In this document: piece by piece, positions 15,425 to 21,679 of the stretch
Layout of the letters: the number at the start of each line of letters is the position of its first letter
Numbering within the stretch: the first letter of the stretch is position 1
Source: JBGTIS01 sp041745535
GTDB taxonomy: Bacteria > Bacteroidota > Bacteroidia > Cytophagales > Cyclobacteriaceae
DNA length: 21,679 bases
Assembly (NCBI GenBank): GCA_041745535.1
Contig: JBGTIS010000055.1
Location: 1-21,679 of the forward strand
Reading direction: 5' to 3'
Translations under genes and position numbers: made by a program
The notes under the pieces: model-generated
Databases searched by the model: none
Told to the model about the DNA's origin: nothing
What the model saw: the letters and a program-made list of their open reading frames with translations, nothing else

Positions 15425-16903
15425 ATGAATAAGATTAGCAGAATTATCTGGTTAGCGATTTGTATACCAGCTTTCATTATCATTCACAGTTGCACAAACC
15501 TGGACGAAAATGTATTTGACCAAATTCCTCAGGAAAAGTTTGGTGAAACCCAGGCACAATTAGATGCTTTAATTGGCCCCCTTTATGGCGGATTGGGCGA
15601 TTACTGGAGCCGTTTTGAGTTATTGAATTGCGTAACCGATGAAGAGTTGGCCCCTTCACGCGGTGGCGACTGGAGTGAGCCTGAATGGCGATTTTTAGAG
15701 GAACACACCTGGCCTACTGATTTTTACGGATTTGATAATTTATGGACCTGGATTTATAATAATTTAACCTCCGTCAATCAACAATTAGAAAATCCCAATA
15801 TATCGAGCGAAAGCATCATTGCCGAGCTCAGGGTATTGCGGGCTTTTTACCATTACCTGGCGATGGATAATTTTGGAAATGTAATTATCGCTGATAAAAT
15901 TTTAAGCGGAAACGCTGAAAATCCTTCCCAAAGCTCTCGGCAGGAAGTTTACAATTTTGTGGAAAAGGAATTATTGGAAGCCACTCCTTATTTATCCAAA
16001 GAAGTACGTGCCAATTATGGTCGCATGACCTACTATGTGGCGCACGCGATTTTGGCAAAATTATACCTGAATGCCGAAGTGTATACCGGTACCCCGCAAT
16101 GGGACAAGGCGTTGGCGCATTGCGATACCATTATCGCTTCAGGTCAATTCACACTGGCGGGAGATTTCTTTTCTAACTTCAGCATCACCAACCAAAATTC
16201 TCCGGAAATAATTCTGGCCACTCCGTTTGATAAATCCAAAAGAGAAGGTTTCTTTTTTCCTATTACCACCATGCACTACCTCAATCAGCTTACCTACGAG
16301 CTGGGGTCAACGCCCTGGAATGGTTACTGCACCTATGCCGAATTTTATAACTCGTTTGCGGAAAATGATGTCAGAAGGGAAATGTGGCTTACCGGACAGC
16401 AATACGATGCGGCGGGCGATTCGCTGTTCGACGATGGGGTACCCTTTGCCTACACCAAAGAAATACCCGCCTTCGCCATGCCGGCTGGTCCGGTTGCCAG
16501 ACTGGCCGGTTACAGAAGTAAAAAATATGAAATCCAGAAAGGGGCCAACTTCAGCCAGGATAATGATTGGGTCATCTATCGTTTGGCAGATGTTTATCTG
16601 ATGCGGGGCGAAGCATATTTTAGAATGGGTGATGAAGAAAAAGCTTTGGAAGACATCAATTTTATCCGCACCAAACGAAATGTTGAACCCTTTGTGTCGC
16701 CGCTTACGGCAGATAGTATTCTGGCCGAACGGGGTCGGGAACTGGCTTACGAATACCACAGAAGGCAGGATTTGATCCGGTTTGGTCAGTTTACCAAAGC
16801 CTGGCGGTTTAAGCCGGTATCGGATGAAACCAGAGAAATATTCCCCATTCCATTCGGGCAGATCGCGCTGAACCCAAAGCTGGTACAAAATCCGGGATAT
16901 TGA
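15425..16903 (+). CDS. SusD/RagB-like outer-membrane lipoprotein
   Basis: The 492-residue product is the surface substrate-binding lid of the SusC/SusD importer. It begins with a lipoprotein signal peptide (hydrophobic core about 7-20) ending in IIHSC, so Cys23 would be the lipidated residue, followed by TNLDENVF. The N-terminal SusD-like domain includes VLRAFYHYLAMDNFGNVII, the helical TPR-type motif that SusD proteins use to bind SusC. The C-terminal SusD domain includes GRELAYEYHRRQDLIRFGQF and closes with IPIPFGQIALNPKLVQNPGY, the standard family ending. It follows susC by 33 bases and is followed by a strong intrinsic terminator, so susC-susD form a two-gene transcription unit. Ligand is not predictable from sequence. 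Confidence 0.95.
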   Translation: MNKISRIIWLAICIPAFIIIHSCTNLDENVFDQIPQEKFGETQAQLDALIGPLYGGLGDYWSRFELLNCVTDEELAPSRGGDWSEPEWRFLEEHTWPTDFYGFDNLWTWIYNNLTSVNQQLENPNISSESIIAELRVLRAFYHYLAMDNFGNVIIADKILSGNAENPSQSSRQEVYNFVEKELLEATPYLSKEVRANYGRMTYYVAHAILAKLYLNAEVYTGTPQWDKALAHCDTIIASGQFTLAGDFFSNFSITNQNSPEIILATPFDKSKREGFFFPITTMHYLNQLTYELGSTPWNGYCTYAEFYNSFAENDVRREMWLTGQQYDAAGDSLFDDGVPFAYTKEIPAFAMPAGPVARLAGYRSKKYEIQKGANFSQDNDWVIYRLADVYLMRGEAYFRMGDEEKALEDINFIRTKRNVEPFVSPLTADSILAERGRELAYEYHRRQDLIRFGQFTKAWRFKPVSDETREIFPIPFGQIALNPKLVQNPGY

Positions 16904-16931
16904 CCAACAGACATTGTTTGACAATTCAAAG

Positions 16932-16957
16932 AGCCAGGCTTCCCCCTGGCTTTTTTT
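16932..16957 (+). terminator. Rho-independent terminator after susC-susD
   Basis: A perfect seven-pair stem AGCCAGG (16932-16938) / CCTGGCT (16945-16951) encloses a six-base loop. The stem runs directly into a T tract (16951-16957). It lies 28 bases after the SusD stop codon and before the AraC gene at 17095, which should therefore have its own promoter in the remaining 140 A/T-rich bases. Confidence 0.88.
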
Positions 16958-17094
16958 ATGGATTATACTATTTTGATCATATGTTATGTTTATTTAGCGA
17001 ATTTCTAATTTTTTCTTAAATTTTACTTTAGTTTTTAGATGATGTACAGTAGGTTAGTAAAGTTTGCTTTTTAGAAAATGAAATTGATAGACAA

Positions 17095-18003
17095 ATGGAA
17101 GCTGACAAATACCCTAAACCCATTCTTGAGAAAGAAAAATTATTGCTGGATAGTTCCCTAATAATTAAGCGGGACGACACAGGCTGGAATACTCCCTGGC
17201 ATTTTCATCCTGAAGTTGAACTTTTCTATTGTATCAAAGCCACCGGGACAAACTTTACAGGCAGCCATGTGAGCCAGGCGGAAGAAGGAGAACTTTTACT
17301 GATCGGGAAAAATTTACCGCATACCCGCCAAACTGATCATTCGTATTACCAGCGGCATCCTAACGAAACTCCTGAATCTATTACCCTAAAGTTCAAAGAA
17401 AATTTCTTTGGCGATCATTTATTTTCAATCCATGAATTTGCCCACATTGAGACATTATTAAAAAATGCCCGCCGGGGCATGAAATTTTATGGACAAACCC
17501 AACGCCATGTGGTTGCCCGGGTACGTGAATCGCAAAATATTTCCGGTTTGTCTGCCTTGATACAATTGGTATCCATATTAGATACGCTGGGGCAATCCCA
17601 AGAGTATTTTTATCTCAATGCGGATATCTCTCTGGAGGAAGGTTTCAATAGTGACGCAAAAAAAATAGAGCAGGTATTCCATTACACTACCAGCCATTAT
17701 AGCGAATCCATATCCCTATCAAAGGTGGCGGCTTTAACGAATTACTCCAAAGCTGCATTTTGCAGATTTTTTAAGCATTACACCAGGAAAAGTTATTTTC
17801 AATATTTGTCGGAAGTCAGAATTTCAAATGCGTGTAAACTGCTGATGGAAGAAGATATGGATATTGCGCAGGTAAGCTATTCTTCCGGATTTAACAACCA
17901 CTCTAACTTCCATAAGCAATTCAAAAAAATGGTAAACCTGACCCCTAAAGCGTATCGGGAAATGGGTAAAAAAAGCTCTTCCAAACCTGTATTTAATGCC
18001 TAA
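17095..18003 (+). CDS. AraC family transcriptional regulator (cupin sensor + HTH)
   Basis: This 302-residue protein has an N-terminal cupin-like sensor domain (about 25-135, with TPWHFHPEVELFY at 33-45 and GKNLPHTRQ at 71-79). The C-terminal AraC HTH pair (about 190-290) includes ISLSKVAALTNYSKAAFCRFFKH (206-228) and MDIAQVSYSSGFNNHSNFHKQFKK (255-278), ending NLTPKAYREMGK. The HFHPE motif, the RGMKFYG segment and the C-terminal signature match features of the regulator at 11249, so the two are likely related. It lies between the SusC/D terminator and the riboside operon, convergent with the latter, and may control either. A small hairpin separates it from the convergent oxidoreductase gene. 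I found no exact TAnnTTTG promoter in front of it. Confidence 0.88.
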   Translation: MEADKYPKPILEKEKLLLDSSLIIKRDDTGWNTPWHFHPEVELFYCIKATGTNFTGSHVSQAEEGELLLIGKNLPHTRQTDHSYYQRHPNETPESITLKFKENFFGDHLFSIHEFAHIETLLKNARRGMKFYGQTQRHVVARVRESQNISGLSALIQLVSILDTLGQSQEYFYLNADISLEEGFNSDAKKIEQVFHYTTSHYSESISLSKVAALTNYSKAAFCRFFKHYTRKSYFQYLSEVRISNACKLLMEEDMDIAQVSYSSGFNNHSNFHKQFKKMVNLTPKAYREMGKKSSSKPVFNA

Positions 18004-18045
18004 GACCTGGTGCCAACTATATACAAGAAATAACGGTGGCTGCCC

Positions 18046-18062
18046 GAAGGGGTATCCTCTTC
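18046..18062. terminator. Possible weak bidirectional terminator between convergent genes
   Basis: GAAGGGG (18046-18052) pairs with CCTCTTC (18056-18062) across a three-base loop, with one G-T wobble on the plus strand. It sits between the AraC stop at 18003 and the oxidoreductase stop at 18066. AATTTATT follows on the plus strand, but there is no strong T run in either direction, so this is a weak call. Confidence 0.3.
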
Positions 18063-18065
18063 AAT

Positions 18066-19148
18066 TTATTGCTTTTTCCAGAGTTTATAGGGTTTGTCAA
18101 CCTCCGTTTTAAAGGGCAGCCTTACCTTTTTACCCGTACCTGCTGATTCGTAAGCCGCGAAGATTACCTCCATCACAACTTTTCCATCTTCTCCGGTTAC
18201 CAGTGGATCTTTGTTATTTTTCACGCAATCTACAAAATGTTCAAATTCCTGTGGAAAACCATAATTCCAGATCTCGTCATAAATGGTAAAGCTCCAGCCA
18301 ATAGTATTTCCTGCTTTTTCCACAGCATATCCTACCCCTTTGGTGCTGTACGTTTGTATGGAATTGCCCTGCAACACATCGGCATAAGCCACCCCCTCTG
18401 AACCATGAATCTCGGCCCGGTCGTCCATGCCCCCCAGTTTGGTCCAGCTTTCTTCTGCCATAGCAATTACTCCGTTTTCAAACTCAAGAATAAGAATGGC
18501 ATTATCTTCCCCCTTGGTTTTTGCCGTATGCACACTGGTATTCATCTGCGCGTATACCGTTTGAATGGGGTTGTTGCCATTGAGCCAGCGGAAAAATTGG
18601 ATGGCATGGCACCCCATGTCCATAGTAACGCCACCCCCCGACCGTTCCACATCCCAAAAATGATCCGCATGAGGCCCATCATGTTTTTCTGACTGTTTTA
18701 ATAACACGGGTTTACCCAGGACGCCTTCGTCCAACAGACCTTTTAACCGGACATATTTCGGGGTAAAACAAAGTTCTTCGGCATACATTAATTTCACATT
18801 GGCCTTTTTACAACCTTCAATCATCCGGTCAGCTTCGGCCAGGTTCATGCAAAAGGGCTTTTCAACCACAATATGCTTGCCTGCCTTTGCCGCCTTCAGG
18901 GTAATTTCACAATGGAGATAATTGGGTGCGCCAATCACGATCATATCAATTTCGTCCATCGCCAGCATGGCTTCCAACTCGGTGAAGGAATGGGGAATAT
19001 CAAATTTGTCCGCAAACTTTTTCGCGTTTCCTGGGGTCGGTGACATCACAGCCAGGATTTCAGCGTCCGGAACTCTTTTCAGTGATTCCGCGTGAATGGT
19101 GGAAATAAATTGGGATCCTATAATCCCTACGCCTACTTTTTTATCCAT
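18066..19148 (-). CDS. Gfo/Idh/MocA family oxidoreductase (cytoplasmic)
   Basis: This 360-residue NAD(P)-dependent oxidoreductase has no leader. The Rossmann motif is VGIIGSQFIS (7-16), the family signature VVEKPF is at 94-99 (Lys97), and SGGGVTMDMGCH (170-181) supplies the canonical Asp177 and His181 pair. That contrasts with the protein at 5384, where the His is replaced. The start is ATG 19148. The longer frame begins with TTG at 19157, which is less likely. It is the last gene of the minus-strand run ribokinase, nucleoside hydrolase, GRP transporter, oxidoreductase, with 24 bases separating it from the transporter gene. The partner genes suggest it acts on ribose, a riboside or a derivative. 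The family covers many sugar and inositol substrates, so this is inference. Confidence 0.87.
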   Translation of the reverse strand: MDKKVGVGIIGSQFISTIHAESLKRVPDAEILAVMSPTPGNAKKFADKFDIPHSFTELEAMLAMDEIDMIVIGAPNYLHCEITLKAAKAGKHIVVEKPFCMNLAEADRMIEGCKKANVKLMYAEELCFTPKYVRLKGLLDEGVLGKPVLLKQSEKHDGPHADHFWDVERSGGGVTMDMGCHAIQFFRWLNGNNPIQTVYAQMNTSVHTAKTKGEDNAILILEFENGVIAMAEESWTKLGGMDDRAEIHGSEGVAYADVLQGNSIQTYSTKGVGYAVEKAGNTIGWSFTIYDEIWNYGFPQEFEHFVDCVKNNKDPLVTGEDGKVVMEVIFAAYESAGTGKKVRLPFKTEVDKPYKLWKKQ

Positions 19149-19172
19149 ATCTATCAATATTAATTGCTATTA

Positions 19173-20174
19173 TTAAACCCTTGCCAAAATAATAAAAAAC
19201 AATCCTGTAATGAAAAAAAGAAACATCAACCAGATGAGTAGGGCTGTACCCTTGGGCGCACTGGCAAATTCTTTCCAGATAAATACTCCCCAGGCAGCCG
19301 CAATCATGGTAGCACCCTGCCCCAATCCGTATGAAATGGCAAAACCTGCCTGTTCGGAAGCCAGCATACTGAACGACATCCCAAGGCACCAGATGGCTCC
19401 ACCCAGGATACCTATTAAATGAAGCCGAGCCGTGCCTTTGCTGAAGTAATCGGCATACGTCGCAGGATTTCCTTTTAATGGTTTGTACATAAAAATCGAA
19501 TTCCATAAAAAGTTGGAAAGCAGAATGCCGATTGAAAAAACAAATACAGCCGTATAAGGGGTAAACATGCCTGGTGCCGGATTGGCAAAATCGGTGGCAA
19601 CGGCTGCTGCCACAAACCGGAAAAAGAATCCCATCAGAATGCCTGCTACCACCGACACCACGATGCCTTTGGTAGTGGCACTGCCGCTTTGGGAGGGAAG
19701 CTTCCGGTAAGCCAGCGCATCCAGCACAATGGCAACCGTTACCAACGCCACGCCCAGAAACAGGTAAACCGGATCGCCGACGGGTGTTGCGATGTAATTC
19801 ACCACTACGCCCAATACCAAAGCCAACCCGATGCCGATGGGAAAGGCTACTGCCATGCCGGCGATATCAATGGCGGCAACCAGCAGCAAGTTGGCGATAT
19901 TAAAAATTACGCCACCCAGAAAAGCTGACAGGTATGCCTCAAAGCTGCCTTGTGCCAGGTCTGTAAAAAATGCCCGTCCTTCGGTGCCCATACTGCCTAG
20001 CGTAATGCCAAGCAACAATGAAAGCAATACAACTCCAAAGGTATAATCCCAGTAAAACAACTGAAAAGGCCAGGCTTTGGTAGCAAGTTTTTGTTTATGG
20101 GCCCAGGAGCCCCAGCATAGCATGTTAATAAAAAGCAGAAAAACGGCGGTGGTATACGATTCAACAATCAGCAT
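19173..20174 (-). CDS. GRP-family (GlcU/RbsU-like) sugar transporter
   Basis: The 333-residue product is a hydrophobic inner-membrane protein with about ten membrane segments and the glucose/ribose porter family look of the drug/metabolite transporter superfamily. Indicative stretches are LLFINMLCWGSWAHKQKL (14-31), FPIGIGLALVLGVVVNY and GILGGAIWCLGMSFSMLA, which recall the paired G-x-x-W-x motifs of GRP/RhaT-type carriers. Members such as RbsU and GlcU move ribose or glucose, probably with protons. It lies between the nucleoside hydrolase (63-base gap) and the oxidoreductase (24-base gap) on the same strand, with ribokinase further upstream, which makes ribose the first candidate substrate. 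A related pentose or a rhamnose-type sugar cannot be excluded from sequence alone. Confidence 0.8.
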   Translation of the reverse strand: MLIVESYTTAVFLLFINMLCWGSWAHKQKLATKAWPFQLFYWDYTFGVVLLSLLLGITLGSMGTEGRAFFTDLAQGSFEAYLSAFLGGVIFNIANLLLVAAIDIAGMAVAFPIGIGLALVLGVVVNYIATPVGDPVYLFLGVALVTVAIVLDALAYRKLPSQSGSATTKGIVVSVVAGILMGFFFRFVAAAVATDFANPAPGMFTPYTAVFVFSIGILLSNFLWNSIFMYKPLKGNPATYADYFSKGTARLHLIGILGGAIWCLGMSFSMLASEQAGFAISYGLGQGATMIAAAWGVFIWKEFASAPKGTALLIWLMFLFFITGLFFIILARV

Positions 20175-20237
20175 ATAAACATCATAGTGATTTAATATAG
20201 CGATGAAAACAGATCAAGATGATTTGGTATCAGGATT

Positions 20238-21248
20238 TCAGTTACCCTGCTTTTTACTTTCTGCCTCATTGAAGCGCTGTATTTTTTTAAACATATCGCC
20301 AAATATTTTATCCCGGTCAAGGGAAGTAGCCACGCTGTAAAAATGCCGCGTATTATTAAAACTGTAAGTAACCTGATCGGTCAGAATGGGGCTATGCCGG
20401 ATTTCGGTGGAAAACCATTCGGAATTAATAACATACGCTACTGCCGAAATATCCCAGATAACTTTCGACCAGGCAAAGGATTGAGTCTGATATTCCTTAA
20501 ATATTTTAACTAAGTAGTTGCCAATAGCGCCCTGATTTTTCAGGTAGGTTTCTATTTCAGGTACGGTAGTCTGCAAATGGGACGTTACGGGCTCGGTAGG
20601 CAGCTGGATCAGCGGTACACCGGAATCAAAAAGCACTTTGGAGGCCAGCAAATCCTGTTGCAGATTAAATTCGCTTGCCGTGCGCCAATCCAAACCCTTC
20701 CCACCTAACCACACCACCACGATCTTGCTTATAATTTTCGGTTCCATTAAGATGGCTGATGCCACGTTGGTAGGCGCTCCAACCGCCAGCACATACAAAG
20801 GCACTTTGGAAGCCATGGCCCTTTTCACCAGGTCTTTAGCCGCTTCACTTTTAATCGGTTGGTCATAGCTTTTCAGAAAACTTTCGGAGCCGCGATACAC
20901 AAAATTTTTAGGGGATTTACCCAGTTTATCCAGTTTATCCAGTAAGCGCAGAATTTCCTCATAACTTTTCTGCATGCCATCGGCAGGACTGCTGGAGCGG
21001 TTATTCAGGTACGGTGCCGCATAAATCGCCTGTACATCCAACTGTTCCGGTGAAAGGAGGGCATACACTACCGCAAACTGGTCATCAATTTCGTTGTAAG
21101 TATCCGTATCCAGTACTAATTGAATTTTTCCCTTGGGCGGTTCCAGCCGTTTCAATCGGATTTCTTCTGAAATCTGAGAATATTTCTGCGAAAATACAGG
21201 AGTGAATATTATTAAGAAAAGAGGGAGTATCAAACAGTTTTTTTTCAT
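20238..21248 (-). CDS. Exported inosine-uridine-preferring nucleoside hydrolase family protein
   Basis: The 336-residue protein hydrolyses N-glycosidic bonds of nucleosides to ribose and base if it follows its family. Starting at ATG 21248 gives a clean signal peptide (KKNCLILPLFLIIFTPVFSQ, about 2-21), so it should act in the periplasm. The frame could also start at 21296, but the extra 16 residues add nothing. The calcium/substrate motif is DTDTYNEIDD (47-56), with VGAPTNVASAI (157-167) and EFNLQQD (193-199) also matching the family. The C-terminal calcium-binding Asp is probably D266 in KVIWDISAVAY. Crithidia-type enzymes have His before that Asp and this protein has Trp265. A nine-base tandem duplication (20922-20939) encodes the LDKLDKL stretch. 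It sits 67 bases after ribokinase and 63 before the GRP transporter, which supports riboside scavenging. Confidence 0.88.
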   Translation of the reverse strand: MKKNCLILPLFLIIFTPVFSQKYSQISEEIRLKRLEPPKGKIQLVLDTDTYNEIDDQFAVVYALLSPEQLDVQAIYAAPYLNNRSSSPADGMQKSYEEILRLLDKLDKLGKSPKNFVYRGSESFLKSYDQPIKSEAAKDLVKRAMASKVPLYVLAVGAPTNVASAILMEPKIISKIVVVWLGGKGLDWRTASEFNLQQDLLASKVLFDSGVPLIQLPTEPVTSHLQTTVPEIETYLKNQGAIGNYLVKIFKEYQTQSFAWSKVIWDISAVAYVINSEWFSTEIRHSPILTDQVTYSFNNTRHFYSVATSLDRDKIFGDMFKKIQRFNEAESKKQGN

Positions 21249-21315
21249 AAGAGCAGTGATAGCGTGAATAATTGTTAAAATAAAGTAATTTATCATGTAA
21301 TTCAGTAGGGAACGT

Positions 21316-21679
21316 CTACAATTCTTTTCTGAAAGGAATAGAAACCTGGGCGCCCATCCGGGTTACGCTAAGCGAAGCCGCGTGATTGGCGAATTTCATG
21401 GCTTCCACAATTCCAGCCCCCTCGCCCAAGGCTACGGCCAGCGCCCCATTGAACGTATCTCCTGCCGCGGTGGTATCCACGGCCTTTACCTTCGGAGCAG
21501 GCACTCTTTCAGCAATGCGATCAGAAAAGACATAGGCACCTTCCGCGCCTAAAGTGATGATCACATTTTCTACGCCGCAAGCTTTCAAAGCCATGGCCGC
21601 TTTTAGCATCGATCCTTTATCTTTTACTTTCACGCCGGTTAACATTTCAGCTTCTGAGGCATTGGGGGTGAGCAGAAAA
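21316..21679 (-). CDS. rbsK: Ribokinase, C-terminal part (N-terminus outside window)
   Basis: The frame is open to the right edge, so only the last 120 or so residues are visible. It begins FLLTPNASEAEMLTG, the ribokinase TPN-x-x-EA stretch, continues VENVIITLGAEGAYVFS, and contains KAVDTTAAGDTFNGALAVALGEG, the catalytic anion-hole motif with its Asp base. It ends SLSVTRMGAQVSIPFRKEL, the normal ribokinase C-terminus (MGAQ-S-P). Ribokinase converts ribose to ribose-5-phosphate in the cytoplasm. The nucleoside hydrolase follows on the same strand after 67 bases. Deoxyribokinase or another pentokinase is possible, but ribose fits the neighbours best. Confidence 0.88.
   Translation of the reverse strand, partial: FLLTPNASEAEMLTGVKVKDKGSMLKAAMALKACGVENVIITLGAEGAYVFSDRIAERVPAPKVKAVDTTAAGDTFNGALAVALGEGAGIVEAMKFANHAASLSVTRMGAQVSIPFRKEL

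Noticed and set aside
16307..16924. 205-codon minus-strand open frame opposite the SusD-like gene
   Set aside because: It covers the conserved SusD C-terminus in antisense and shows no motif or leader of its own.
19149..19157. Upstream TTG start for the cytoplasmic oxidoreductase
   Set aside because: The ATG nine bases downstream gives the usual MDKKVGVGIIG opening and is the stronger start.
1..21679. CRISPR arrays, tRNA or rRNA genes, insertion sequences, phage or defence genes
   Set aside because: No regularly spaced repeats, no RNA-gene signatures and no transposase, integrase or nuclease-type reading frames were found on either strand.

Overview
The window looks like chromosomal DNA of a member of the Bacteroidota, probably a free-living Cytophagales-type organism. 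The evidence is two SusC-type TonB-dependent receptors, a SusD-type lipoprotein, a Nudix-family sugar regulator of the kind known from this phylum, and promoter-like TAnnTTTG elements with few Shine-Dalgarno sequences. I see no rRNA, tRNA, CRISPR array, phage gene or transposase.

Layout. (1) 1-2222, minus: the N-terminal 740 residues of a SusC-like receptor whose C-terminus lies outside the window. Divergent from it at 2581-3276 is a Nudix-fold regulator with a degenerate catalytic box, and the 358-base gap between them carries two near-identical operator candidates. (2) 3455-5158, minus: a soluble PAS-PAS histidine kinase with no partner response regulator. (3) 5384-9789, plus: a tight four-gene run of a Gfo/Idh/MocA oxidoreductase with a Tat-like leader, a PfkB-fold sugar kinase, a NagB-family amino-sugar-phosphate deaminase and an MFS sugar permease. 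It reads as an amino-sugar catabolic cassette. (4) 9846-12127, minus: an AraC-family regulator followed by an orphan Rieske oxygenase alpha subunit. An inverted intergenic repeat runs into the 3' end of the oxygenase gene. (5) 12389-16903, plus: a complete SusC/SusD pair closed by a clear intrinsic terminator, followed by a second AraC regulator related to the first (17095-18003). (6) 21679-18066, minus: ribokinase (N-terminus outside the window), exported nucleoside hydrolase, GRP-family sugar transporter and a second Gfo/Idh/MocA oxidoreductase. Together these look like a riboside-scavenging operon.

How the genes may work together. The window is a cluster of small-molecule uptake and catabolism modules and contains no glycoside hydrolase. 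In the right-hand operon, a nucleoside or related riboside could be cleaved in the periplasm, the ribose moved through the GRP carrier and then phosphorylated by ribokinase. In the middle cassette the order kinase, deaminase, permease suggests import of an amino sugar, phosphorylation, and deamination-isomerisation to a fructose-6-phosphate-like product. The SusC/D pair between two AraC regulators has no evident substrate. These functional links are inferred from gene order and family membership. No gene here is individually of an unknown family. The points of most interest are the regulatory DNA, the cassette composition and several changed active-site residues.
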